Source: Zygaena filipendulae
Taxonomy: Eukaryota; Arthropoda; Insecta; Lepidoptera; Zygaenidae
DNA length: 64,000 nucleotides
Reading direction: 5' to 3'
Assembly: GCA_907165275.2 (NCBI GenBank)
Contig: CAJRBF020000003.1
Location: forward strand, 558,001-622,000
A program made the position numbers and the translations under genes. Of this stretch, positions 50,273 through 60,305 are shown piece after piece; positions within the stretch are counted from its first letter, which is position 1; each line of letters begins with the position of its first letter. Below the pieces are notes generated by a model. The model was not told where the DNA came from, made no database searches, and saw nothing but the letters and a program-made list of their open reading frames with translations.

Positions 50273-52953
50273 CTTCGCTCAGGATGATCTACTGGAACGC
50301 CAACGGTCTTCGGGGCAAAACATCCGTCCTGAAGACCGTTCTGCGTGACCAGCGGATCGACGTGGCGCTGGTCTGCGAGACTCTTTTAAGGCCGACGACT
50401 AACGTAAAAGTCGCCGGCTATCATGTTTATCGCCAGGACGATATCAGTCCCCAGGGTCATGCCTATAGAGGGCTGGTAGTGCTAGTCAAGCGAGGAGTCG
50501 TTCACCAACGAGTTCCCGCCGTGCAGCTCTCGGCGCTCAGCGCTCTGGGCGTCGAGCTTTGCATCGCCGGCAACCCTACGCGGCTGTACGCGGTGTACAA
50601 GCCGCCGGGCCTAAGATTCCAGCCGGGCGACATGCACGCCCTGCTGGAATCGAACATCCCCACCGCCGTTGCCGGCGATTTCAATTGCAAGCACACGGCG
50701 TGGAACTCGACCCACATCTGCCCGAATGGCAGACGACTCCTCCGCGACGCCGAGGCCCACGGCTACGAGGTCGAAGGGCCGGAAACTCCTACGCATTATC
50801 CGGCCCAGACGTCGTATCAACCTGACGTCATCGACCTCATAGCCCACCGTGGGCTCCCCTGCCGGCCCTCTATAGAGGCCCTTCCCGAGGACATGGGCTC
50901 TGACCATGTCCCGGTCCTGGTCGTCCTGGCGAACATGCCACAGAGAGTCTCGCCACCAACGCCACGCCGATCGATAGACTGGAGAAGCTTCTCCAGCTCG
51001 ATGGCGACGAGCACCCCCTCGAGGCCCCTCGTCTCTCCGGGGGACGTTGAGCTCCTAGCTTCGGACATCACCGCCTGTGTTCAAGGCGCCCTTAACACCT
51101 CCTCGCGCACCATGCCGACGGGGGGCAGGTTGCCCCCGCTCCCCGCCGACATTAGGAACATGATCAGCGAGAAGAGGCGCCTGCGCAGGCGGTGGCAGCA
51201 ATGTCGCTGCCCTCGGATGAAGACGGAGCTCAACGCCCTCACGGACAAGATCAAGGATGCCCTGAGGGAGCAAGAAGCCGACGCATGGGAGAGGCGCATT
51301 GAGGCGGCAAGCGAGGACTGGACCAGTGTCCATCGCCTCTGCCGCCAACTCTCTGGCGCCCGGCCCCCGATCAGACCGCTCACAGCGGACGACGGTACGC
51401 TGAGGTACCGCGCAGAAGACCGCGCGAAGATCCTCGCCGACCATCTCGAACGCCAGTTCCGCCCGAATCCCACCGACGATGTGGAGCACGTCGCAGCAGT
51501 GGAGGCCCAGCTTCGGGAGTATTTCGCGGCGCCGATAGCGCCGGAGGAGGACCCAATCGTGTTCTCCCCCGGTGAGGTGCAGCGGATGACCCGAAAACTG
51601 AAGCCGCGTAAGGCCCCGGGCGCAGACGGTATCACTAATGCAGCGCTGCGTCACCTGCCGTTTCGCTCCATAGCGGCGGTGACGCGCCTGTATAACGGTA
51701 TCCTGCGCACGGGGCACTATCCCACCGTGTGGAAAACCGGCAGGGTCATCATGCTGCCCAAACCGGGGAAGAATGTCGCTCTCCCCGGCAGCTATCGGCC
51801 CATTACGCTGCTGCCTACGCTCTCGAAGCTGTTCGAGCTGCTACTGCTGCGACGTATGTCTCCGCACATCGCTCCCAGGAGGGAGCAGTTTGGGTTCCGG
51901 GCGGAACACTCCACCACTCTCCAGTTGTCGAGGGTGATTCAGCACATGACGGTGGCCCTCAATGAGAGGGCGACCACCGTCGCTGTCCTCCTCGACATGG
52001 AGAAGGCGTTCGATAGGGTCTGGCATGAGGGTCTTCTGCTGAAGCTATCGTCGTCCGCGCTTCCCCGGCGTATAGTCCGGGTGGTGGCGTCCTTTCTATC
52101 CGACCGTCGCTTCTGTGTGGCGGTAGAGGACGTCACCTCAACCGAGCGTCTGATCGGGGCCGGCGTGCCACAGGGCAGCTGCCTCTCCCCGGCCTGTTAC
52201 TCCCGATACACCGACGACATCCCAGCGGGGGATGGGGTCGAGTTGGCTCTGTACGCCGATGACGCGGCGTACTACACCACAAATAAAAACCCGAAGTACG
52301 CCGCGCTCCGGCTGCAGCGTACGCTCGACCTCCTCCCCGACTGGCTCTCTAAGTGGAGACTGTCGGTCAATGTCGGGAAGACACAGGCCATATGCGTCGG
52401 CATTAAAGTACGCCCACCGCCACCTCTTCGCCTCTACGGGCAGGACATAGCGTGGTCCTCTCAGGTGAAGTACCTGGGGGTCACGCTGGATCGTCGGCTC
52501 ACGATGCAAACGCACGTGAGAAACGTCATCGCGAGCGCTCGCGTCGCGCGGTATCAGCTGCGCAGCGTGCTCGGCTCTCGGCTCCCTCTGAGGGTAAAAG
52601 TCGGGGTCTACAAGACCTACATTAGGCCCCGACTCACCTACGCCGCTCCGGCATGGTACGCACTGCCATGTGCGTCCGTGCGCGCGAGCTTGGACTCACA
52701 ACAAGCCATGGCACTGCGTGCCGCTGCCGGAGCTCCGCGCTGTGTGCGGAACGCGGTCATCCAGAGGGACCTGGGAGTCGAGCCGCTGGACGAGTTCGTC
52801 CAGCGGCTTGCCTCTCGGATGTTCGAGCGGGCGGACGCGTCGGACCACGAGCACATCCGTGGTCTGGCCCCCCTCCACGCCCGTCCACCCGAGGGGAAGC
52901 GATACCCGCGCGAGCTTATCGCTCGCGATGACGAGCCAACGCTGCCCATCTAG
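50269..52953 (+). CDS. Jockey ORF2: endonuclease and reverse transcriptase (copy 2)
   Basis: 894 residues, intact, with first ATG at 50284 (GTG at 50269 overlaps the ORF1 stop). Endonuclease motifs IYWNANGLRG, VCETLL, GDFNCKHTAWNS and SDHVPVLV; RT motifs LLDMEKAFDRVW, GVPQGSCLSPACYSRYTDDI and LALYADDAAYY. One change of note is KLKPRKAPGADG where copy 1 has KLKPGKAPGADG. With a full 5' UTR, both ORFs and the 3' hairpins this looks like a potentially autonomous copy. Its endonuclease is the obvious candidate for recognising the gypsy target. Confidence 0.94.
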   Translation: MTSLRMIYWNANGLRGKTSVLKTVLRDQRIDVALVCETLLRPTTNVKVAGYHVYRQDDISPQGHAYRGLVVLVKRGVVHQRVPAVQLSALSALGVELCIAGNPTRLYAVYKPPGLRFQPGDMHALLESNIPTAVAGDFNCKHTAWNSTHICPNGRRLLRDAEAHGYEVEGPETPTHYPAQTSYQPDVIDLIAHRGLPCRPSIEALPEDMGSDHVPVLVVLANMPQRVSPPTPRRSIDWRSFSSSMATSTPSRPLVSPGDVELLASDITACVQGALNTSSRTMPTGGRLPPLPADIRNMISEKRRLRRRWQQCRCPRMKTELNALTDKIKDALREQEADAWERRIEAASEDWTSVHRLCRQLSGARPPIRPLTADDGTLRYRAEDRAKILADHLERQFRPNPTDDVEHVAAVEAQLREYFAAPIAPEEDPIVFSPGEVQRMTRKLKPRKAPGADGITNAALRHLPFRSIAAVTRLYNGILRTGHYPTVWKTGRVIMLPKPGKNVALPGSYRPITLLPTLSKLFELLLLRRMSPHIAPRREQFGFRAEHSTTLQLSRVIQHMTVALNERATTVAVLLDMEKAFDRVWHEGLLLKLSSSALPRRIVRVVASFLSDRRFCVAVEDVTSTERLIGAGVPQGSCLSPACYSRYTDDIPAGDGVELALYADDAAYYTTNKNPKYAALRLQRTLDLLPDWLSKWRLSVNVGKTQAICVGIKVRPPPPLRLYGQDIAWSSQVKYLGVTLDRRLTMQTHVRNVIASARVARYQLRSVLGSRLPLRVKVGVYKTYIRPRLTYAAPAWYALPCASVRASLDSQQAMALRAAAGAPRCVRNAVIQRDLGVEPLDEFVQRLASRMFERADASDHEHIRGLAPLHARPPEGKRYPRELIARDDEPTLPI

Positions 52954-52973
52954 CTTGGCTGACGGAGCCTAGA

Positions 52974-53136
52974 CGCCGCCCTGACGGGCGGCGCCGGCTC
53001 CGCCCCGACGATCCACGCGGTCTACGGACCGCCCCCCAGTTCCTGTCCGTAGTGGCGGATAGCGTGGGATCGCCCACTGCAGGGGGCTCTGCCCCGACGC
53101 AGACACCTCTGCTGCCTCCCCTTCGGGGAGGCAGCA
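52974..53136 (+). other. Jockey 3' UTR stem-loops (copy 2)
   Basis: CGCCGCCC-TGAC-GGGCGGCG (52974-52993) and TGCTGCCTCCCC-TTC-GGGGAGGCAGCA (53110-53136), about 20 bp before the end of the element. The second is identical in all three insertions. Confidence 0.75.
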
Positions 53137-53156
53137 AGAGAAGGCTCTTGTTGTTG

Positions 53157-56100
53157 TCACGACTCGTCCGCTCCGGGTGATGTAAGGTGACGTAGGTAAG
53201 ACAGCTGGAGTCGAATTCCTTGTTCCACGTGTTTCGACTGGATCACGGTTCGGTGAACTCGATCTCTTGCGTTCCGACGTGACGTCAGTGTCGCTCGTGC
53301 TTACGTCTTCTTCGTTAAGTAGGTAGGCAGGCTTGAGTCTATCCAGTGATATCACGGTTGTGCGTAGTGGTAACTGTATCTTGAAATACTTCTCGTGACG
53401 TTGTAGAACTTGATAGGGTCCGTCATATGGCGGAGTCAATGGCGGTCTGACCGCGTCGTTTCGAACGAAAACGTGTGTACACGTAGCTAGGTTCTTGTGT
53501 ACGAACGTAGGTCGTGACGTTGTGGCACGATTTGTGGGTATTAACGTTGCCATTGTTCGGCTTAGCCGTTGCACGTATTCTGCATCTTCGATTTTCGACT
53601 GTGTAGGTACGAAAAAATCGGACGGTATTCGTAGTGTTGCGCCGTAGGTCATCAGTGCAGGGCTGAGATTATCTTCTCGTAGTGCGGTGCGTAAACCAAA
53701 TAGTACGGTGGGCAACTCGTCTACCCATGTTGTGGTTGCACCGCGCGCCATGAGAGCTGCCTTCATTGTACGATGAAGTCGTTCTAGTTTTCCGTTTGAC
53801 TGGGCGTGATAACTTGTAGTGCGGATTCTAGATATACCCCATCTCTTCAGTAGTGTGTTGAATAGTGCTGACTCAAAATTTTGTGCTCTGTCTATCGTAA
53901 TTCTGAGCGGGACGCCAAATCGCACTATCCAGTTCTCGTAGAGGGCTTTTGCGACGCTTTCTGCGGTGATGTCTTGAACTGGAACAGCTTCCGGCCATCT
54001 GGTGCGTCTGTCTATTATGGTGACGCAAAACTTGAAATCGTGCGATAATCGTAGCGGTCCCACGACGTCTAAGTGTATGTGCTCGAAACGTTGAGAAGGT
54101 GGAAACTCTGCCAGAGGAGTGACGACGTGACGATGTACCTTGCTGCGCTGACAGTCGATACATGCTTTGGCCCATATTGCTACATCTTTGTTCATAGCTG
54201 GCCAGAAAAATTTCGATGCTATCTGCTTCCGTGTGGTTCTTGCCCCGGGGTGACATAGCCCGTGTTGCGCTTTGAATGCGGCATAGCGGTATGTTTTAGG
54301 TAAATACGGACGGGGTGACGTAGTCGATAGCTCACATGTGATTGGTCGGTCGAGTCCGGGAAGAGTTACTTCGGCGAATTTCAAGTTGGGTTGTTTCTTT
54401 AGATTTCTCAAGTCTTCGTCGTTGCTTTGGTCTATTGCAAGTTGGTTGTAGTCTATGACATTTGGGTTCTGGATGTCTTCGATTCGTGATAATGCGTCGG
54501 CGATTGCATTTTCTTCACCTTTGATGTACTTGATACTCGAACAAAATTGAGATATGAAATGTAGCTGCCGTTCTCGTCTCGGTGTGTCGCTACTACTGGC
54601 GGGTCTGCTGAGTGCGAAGGAGAGAGGCTTGTGATCGGTGAGTATAGTTACTTCGCAGCCTTCGATTAGTCTTCTGAAGTGTTTTACAGCCATGTACATA
54701 GCTAATAATTCGCGATCGTACACGCTGTAGCGGCGTTGCGTAGGGCTCATTGACTTCGAGAAGAATGCTAATGGTTTCCAGTTGTTCTCAACCTTTTGTT
54801 GTAGTACTGCGCCTAAACTGTGATCCGAGGCGTCTGTCATTATAGCGAGTTTGCAACCGTGAACGGGGTAGCTTAACGTTGTTGCTTCGGTAATGCTTTG
54901 GCGGCATTTTTCAAAAGCTTCGTTCGCTTCCAGTGTCCATTCTATTGGCGTTTTGTCATTCTTTTTCTTGTTGTGAAGAAACTTGTTGAGTTCGTGTTGA
55001 TGATCGGCTTGATGAGGTAGGCAATCTCGGTAAAAATTGAGCATGCCTAGGAAGCGTCGTAGTTCGACGATTGTCTTCGGTTTCGGATACGAGGAAATTG
55101 CTTCGATGCGATCTATCGTAGGTTTGATACCGCTGGCGGAGACTTCGTAGCCTAGGAAGTTTATAGTTTCAACTCCAAACTGGCATTTGTCGACGTTGAG
55201 TGTGACGCCGTGTTTGTCGAGACGTTCTAAGACTTGATGGAGAAGCTTCTTATGGTTGTTTTCATCTTCAGAAAATAGGAGAATGTCGTCGACGAAACAG
55301 AAACAGTCTTCTATACCTCGGAGAACTTGATGCATGAATCTTTGAAAGGTTTGACTTGCGTTGCGTAGACCGAACGTCATGCATGTAAATTCGTATAGCC
55401 CGAACGGAGTGATTATGGCTGTTTTCTGTGCATCTTCTTTACTCGCCATGGGAATCCAGTAGTAAGCCATCTTGAGATCAAGTTTCGAAAATATTTTTTT
55501 GTTGTTGAGTGGGTACGTGAAATCTTGAATGCGTGGTATCGGATAGCGATCGGGTTGCGTCACTGCGTTTAATCTTCGGTAGTCGCCGCATACACGAAGT
55601 CCGCCGTCTTTTTTCGTGACGACGTGTAGAGGGCTGGCCCATGGACTGCTTGAAGGTCTGCAAATGCCAATCTCCATCATCCGATCAAATTCGGCTTTTG
55701 CGGCGTTGTATTTGTCGGGCGGTAGAGGGCGGGCGCGTGCCGAAAGCGGAGGACCCGTCGTTTCGATGTGATGTACGACGTCATGTTTGGCTGGCTGCTT
55801 AAGAGACATGGGTCGGAGAACGCCAGGAAAATGCTTCAAGATATCGTGATATTGTTGGTCGGAGCTCACGATGCGAATGGACTCGGCGGTTGTTGATACT
55901 TCAGTGGCGTCGACGGTAAGCTTGGTTTCGTCGTCGATTAATTTTTTTCTGTGAAGATCCACAAGGAGCTTGTAGTGACGTAAGAAGTCTGCACCCAATA
56001 TGGAAGTCTTCACGTCTGCGACAATAAATGTCCAGGTGAAACTGCGCCGTAGTCCCAGGTTGAGCTTGATTGTTTTCTCGCCGTAGGTATTTATCGGTGT

Positions 56101-56282
56101 GTTGTTTGCCGCGTAAAGTTTGTAGGTATGTGCGGCCTTTTTCTTAGTTTTCGATGTTGCAGCCCAAACAGATATATCTGCGCCAGTGTCCACGAGGAAA
56201 CGTTCGTGTGAGTCGCGATCATGAACACAAAGGCGGTTGCTGATCTTGGGGACACCGACGTCCGCCGCGGTCGGTGTCGACG
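53157..56282 (-). CDS. Inner gypsy pol: protease, RT, RNase H, integrase
   Basis: A long open frame, 1074 residues from the Met at 56193 and open further upstream in the -1 frame relative to gag. It holds aspartic protease (VDTGADISVWAA, TSILGADFL), reverse transcriptase (RVCGDYRRLNAVTQPDRYPI, FSKLDLKMAYYWIPMA, catalytic CFVDDILLFSEDE), RNase H (IMTDASDHSLGAVLQ, TDHKPLSFAL, ADALSRI), integrase with H-H-C-C zinc site, core (DVVGPLRLSHDF, DRAQNFES, E in NGKLERLHRT) and C-terminal YITRSGRVV. The Jockey insertion replaces the final residues, which lie at 47399-47421. No stop elsewhere. Gag overlaps at GGAAAAC near 56288, compatible with -1 ribosomal frameshifting. Confidence 0.93.
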
Positions 56283-56564
56283 TTAGTTTTCCGACGTCTT
56301 GTTACGTTGTGCGCACGGTGACTCGCAGCGTATTGCCTTCTTGCCAAACTTGTGATGGTATCTGCATAACCACGTAGGATCGCCTGGCTTCACATGGGAT
56401 GATGATGAGCGTGAGTGAGAGCGGTAACGTCCACGAAATGGTTGACGAGATGTTTGACGCGTGGTATCTCGTGCTCGCAATTCCGCCACTTGTAATGCGA
56501 GTTTTTCCAATCTTGATAGGATCTCTGAATACGGTGGCTCGCTTTTCTGTTCTTGCTCGGCCAT
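56283..56564 (-). CDS. Short gypsy gag lacking the capsid core
   Basis: 93 residues: MAEQEQKSEPPYSEILSRLE, a leucine-zipper-like helix, an RS-rich basic stretch, then the end typical of gag in this group, GDPTWLCRYHHKFGKKAIRC followed by ESPCAQRN. The capsid-forming region that normally makes up most of gag is missing. The copy at 16798-17008 has the same short form, so the deletion predates amplification and both copies probably relied on capsids from another element. Confidence 0.8.
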   Translation of the reverse strand: MAEQEQKSEPPYSEILSRLEKLALQVAELRARDTTRQTSRQPFRGRYRSHSRSSSSHVKPGDPTWLCRYHHKFGKKAIRCESPCAQRNKTSEN

Positions 56565-56601
56565 AGCTTCAGCCTTTTGTTGATTCCTTTTTTCTTCTTG
56601 A

Positions 56602-56619
56602 TTGTCGGAGGGTCACCAC
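56602..56619 (-). other. Primer-binding site of the inner gypsy
   Basis: On the minus strand the LTR end is followed by (G)TGGTGACCCTCCGACAAT, the usual place and TGG start of a tRNA primer site. It is identical at 16744-16762 in the plus-strand copy. The donor tRNA was not identified. Confidence 0.6.
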
Positions 56620-57545
56620 TGTTGCGGAGGTATTACGAGCAGGTAGGTATTAAACTCACATTGATGTAGAAATGGAATTTTGGAAGTCATTTATTGTTAA
56701 AAACTTAGCGCTATATATACAGAAAACCTTAAAACTAACAACCAATCAAAAACACAACATTAAATATTTACAACCAAACAACCAATGAGAAATCGTACAT
56801 TAAATGGCGGACAGATTCGAGCGAGATGCTAGTTTCTAGAGTTTCATAGTCTCCTCTCGTCGCACACTCGCACCGCGCATGCGCGGGGTGCACGGCGCGG
56901 AGGACGCGGGCGGCGCGCGCGCAGGAGCTCAGTCCGCCGCGTCTCAAGCGCCAGTCGCCATCGATCGTTGAGAGCGCAAGGCCGCGCGTCTCGCGCCGGA
57001 CCGCGAATCGTGGATGTGCGTGTGGTGCCGTACAGGTGTCTCCGACCGAGTAGTTCCATGGTGCTTGATGGTGTACAACAGCGTCGCAAGATCCAGGCGA
57101 TTAAAAACGGCTCTTTTCAGAGCCACTCTTTCCATTTTGATGTACTGCCTGATCTTGCTTGCGTAGTTACTTCAGTGAGTGTGACCCAGGAACGTGACGT
57201 CGCTTGACTGTTCCTTCGAATCTCCAGCGAGGTCGTCTTTTTCAAGATTGCTCCTCGCACTTTCCTCTGTCTGGAATTCGTTGGAATTGAGTCAGCTAGG
57301 CAATAAAGAATAACATAACAAGTTGTCCGTGTCCTGTTTCTTTCTTGTGATTCGATAATAAGGTGATTCCACTGTGTATGTTATTTCTCTCTTGCTCCTT
57401 CAACCTTCCTGATCCTTAATCCAATTCCCCGGTAAAGGTATGTTACGTACACGGTTTGGTAATGGTAGGTAGATGGAGGTAAACCGCTGTGAAGTATGTA
57501 AGTATTTTCGTAAGTATTTCTGTGCTCATGTGCAAGGTGTGCACA
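56620..57545 (-). repeat. 5' LTR of inner gypsy
   Basis: 926 bp, TGTTGCGG to GTGTGCACA in plus orientation. Retains the 63 bp missing from the 3' LTR. Confidence 0.93.
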
Positions 57546-57804
57546 CTTCTATACCTCGGAGAACTTGATGCATGAATCTTTGAAAGGTTTGACTTGCGTT
57601 GCGTAGACCGAACGTCATGCATGTAAATTCGTATAGCCCGAACGGAGTGATTATGGCTGTTTTCTGTGCATCTTCTTTACTCGCCATGGGAATCCAGTAG
57701 TAAGCCATCTTGAGATCAAGTTTCGAAAATATTTTTTTGTTGTTGAGTGGGTACGTGAAATCTTGAATGCGTGGTATCGGATAGCGATCGGGTTGCGTCA
57801 CTGC
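57546..57804 (-). pseudogene. Outer gypsy (copy O): RT fragment
   Basis: Repeats 55308-55566 almost exactly: QPDRYPIPRIQDF, KLDLKMAYYWIPMA and FQRFMHQVLRGIE. It continues copy O across the inner element (CTTC duplication). Upstream RT, protease, gag and part of the LTR are deleted: at CTGC (57801-57804) the sequence jumps into the LTR. Confidence 0.9.
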
Positions 57805-58146
57805 TTGACTGTTCCTTCGAATCTCCAGCGAGGTCGTCTTTTTCAAGATTGCTCCTCGCACTTTCCTCTGTCTGGAATTCGTTGGAATTGAGTCAGCTAG
57901 GCAATAAAGAATAACATAACAAGTTGTCCGTGTCCTGTTTCTTTCTTGTGATTTGATAATAAGGTGATTCCACTGTGTATGTTATTTCTCTCTTGCTCCT
58001 TCAACCTTCCTGATCCTTAATCCAATTCCCCGGTAAAGGTATGTTACGTACACGGTTTGGTAATGGTAGGTACATGGAGGTAAACCGCTGTGAAGTATGT
58101 AAGTATTTTCGTAAGTATTTCTGTGCTCATGTGCAAGGTGTGCACA
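57805..58146 (-). repeat. Outer gypsy (copy O): partial 5' LTR
   Basis: Matches 57204-57545 of the complete LTR and ends GTGTGCACA at 58146, where CR1-like LINE sequence begins. The junction at 57804 shares only 2-4 bases between the joined ends, suggesting end-joining. Confidence 0.88.
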
Positions 58147-58990
58147 GGTCAGGTCCAGGAAGATAGCAATCGACTTTCTATTACAATCCAGAGCTGAAAC
58201 AACGTAGCTAACTAATTCGTGAACTGCATCATCGGTGGACCTACCTGCACGAAAGCCATATTGAGAATTAGCTAGTAAATGGTTATGCTCAAGATAATTT
58301 ACTAATCTTCTATTAATAATCCGTTCTAGGATTTTTGATGAAGAAGGCAAAACAGAGATTGGTCTATAGTTACTGGCACAAGCGCGGTCGCCATTCTTAA
58401 ATATAGGGTGGACTTCGGCAGTCTTAAAACAGCGGGGGAACGTACTCGTACCGAGAGACAGATTAAAAATATAAGTTAACGGAGAAACCAACAATCTTGC
58501 GTATCGTTTGAGAAAGGAGCCAGTAATATTATCAGGTCCAGAAGCACAGTTCGTTCTTAAATTGCGTATTAAGTCATGTACTTCACTTTCATCCGTTGGA
58601 AGCAGAACAAAGGAATGCAGAGAGGAGAAACTTGCTAAGTCAGAGATACCATCTGAAGGGATAGGGATTTTATCAGCGAGATTTTTACCAATCCTAGAGA
58701 AGAATGTATTTAATTTGTCAATAGAGCCTTGGGAACTAGTAGAAATTAGTTTACTAGTTGACTCTTTAAGGTTAGATGTATATGTGATTGTTTTAATAGT
58801 CTCCCATAATTTCATTTTACCCGACCTACTAGCCATGTCGATCTCGTGTCTTTCATATTCTCTTTTGACTTTTTTCAAGAGGCTGTTACAAAAGTTTCTT
58901 TACCTTTTATACGTCACTTGTGTTACATCACTTTCCGGATACCTTTTAGCCCTCTGATGAAGCTTGTCTCTGTTTCTCATGCATCTCAAT
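58147..58990 (-). pseudogene. CR1-like ORF2: reverse transcriptase N-terminal half
   Basis: From about 58878 the frame is open: RNLRTNCASGPDNITGSFLK, FPRCFKTAEVHPIFKNGDR, NYRPISVLPSSSKILERII, SQYGFRAGRSTDDAVHELV and the start of motif A (IAIFLDLT), where the gypsy LTR interrupts. The segment 58878-58990 upstream contains frame changes and stops. The catalytic ADD motif is not present. Confidence 0.85.
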
Positions 58991-59019
58991 AATCCACGAG
59001 TAATCCATGGCTTTTTTAT

Positions 59020-59926
59020 TCATTTACGGTTTGAAATTTTATTTGTGCTAGTGCATGAGACGATTTTATGATTTAAACTGTCAATCAAATAGTTCGCGGC
59101 AGCATTCGCATCATTCATAAGATAGAGTGGATGTAAGTCAATACAGTCCATCGCAGTGTCTGTGTACAGCAGAGTAGTCAATACGTTTGTAAACTCTAGG
59201 CGGATGAACGTTTGGAACATCCAGGTTGAGGAGGAGAATCACAGTGTCGTGATCAGTAAGTGAAGTCTCGGCTATGCAACATCGAGCAGGAAGTCTCGTT
59301 TTTAGAATAACGTGATCCAAACAAGTTTTACTATGCGTGGGTATGGTTTGTGCCGGTAGCATGCCATGACAAGCCAGCAAGTCAAGGTAAATAGAGGATC
59401 GAGGATCAGAGCCTTGAGGGTTAATATCAATATTAATATCACCGATTAACACTATATTGGCGAAAGAAGAATATTTTCTTAGCACAGCATCAAGAGACTC
59501 AATAAAACGCGTTATATCCTGCTCTGCTGGAGGTCTATAAATGGCTAAAATAACAGTCTGAATCGAAAGCTGTACGGTAAGACAGTTGGCATCAGAAAAC
59601 ATTGGTTCATCCGTCTCGACTATCATGGTACTCTTATAGTATACCACTACGCCTTCATTTTGGGTACGATTATTTTTAGTAAACATAGATGTGTAGCCTT
59701 CAATAACAGGGATATTCTGTGCACAACTCAACCAACATTCAGTCAAAACAATGCAATCCCATTCAACATCAGATCTTTTAATTAGAGTATGCAATCCTGA
59801 GATATTGCGATTTATACTACGTATATTTTGATGGAGGACCTTAAGTGACTGTTTCCAGTCAGCCAAGAATGATACACACTCCTCTATATCACAAACCGTT
59901 GACTCGGACACCTTAATCAGGTCCAA
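59020..59926 (-). pseudogene. CR1-like ORF2: apurinic endonuclease
   Basis: Endonuclease motifs LKVLHQNIRSINRN, WDCIVLTECWL, LAIYRPP, NIVLIGDINIDIN, TCLDHVIL and TSLTDHDTVIL are in order in one frame from 59926 to about 59190. A shift then moves the linker (LYLMNDANAAANYLI) to another frame ending at 59020. The active-site Glu, Asp and His appear to be kept, so decay is mainly by frameshift. Confidence 0.83.
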
Positions 59927-60305
59927 CTCATCGGTAATTTCATTTAGACTATTGAAAGCGAAAAATAACTAAATATAACAGAAGTGAAATGCAGTGGTGC
60001 AACAAAAGAACTACCGTTGAAATTATACAAAAAACATGCAAACCGGAACCCATAGTGGAGGCAAAGATAACAGTTACAATGAGCAAAGAGGCAGGGTGGA
60101 AAAAATGTACAGTTAAACGTGACTCCTGTTTACCCTGTGTTTGTGTTGTGTACAATAAACGTGCGTATGTAAAAGTGTAGCAGGAAGATGTAAAGACATT
60201 ATGTGGAAAAGCAACAACATGTAAGCAAAAATAACCTAGCGCGTAAGTAAAAATTAAAAAATAAAATTTAAATAATAAATATAGTAGACTTGTGGTTCGA
60301 TTTAG
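59927..60305 (-). other. Spacer between LINE ORF1 and ORF2
   Basis: AT-rich, no domain in either strand's short frames. Part probably encoded the start of ORF2. Confidence 0.5.

Larger units (their letters stand above)
47433..53156 (+). mobile_element. Jockey LINE copy 2, full length, at the same gypsy site
   Basis: 5724 bp with target duplication TCACGACTCGT (47422-47432 and 53157-53167). It has a 5' UTR (47433-47875), ORF1, ORF2, and a 3' UTR with two hairpins and a TTG-repeat tail (cttgttgttg) rather than poly-A. It lies antisense to the gypsy, a few codons before the end of pol. Confidence 0.93.
46526..57545 (-). mobile_element. Inner gypsy (copy I), full length, inserted in copy O
   Basis: Both LTRs are present and the target duplication is CTTC (46522-46525 and 57546-57549). 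Without the Jockey insertion it is about 5.3 kb. Order on the minus strand is 5' LTR (57545-56620), primer site, short gag, pol in the -1 frame, purine tract and 3' LTR (47388-46526). It landed in the reverse transcriptase gene of a sister copy. Confidence 0.93.

Noticed and set aside
47909..52972. Long antisense frames opposite the Jockey ORFs (for example 51055-51717 and 49289-49855)
   Set aside because: High GC content and third-codon bias of the true ORFs open the opposite strand. The antisense proteins are Arg/Gly-rich with no domain.
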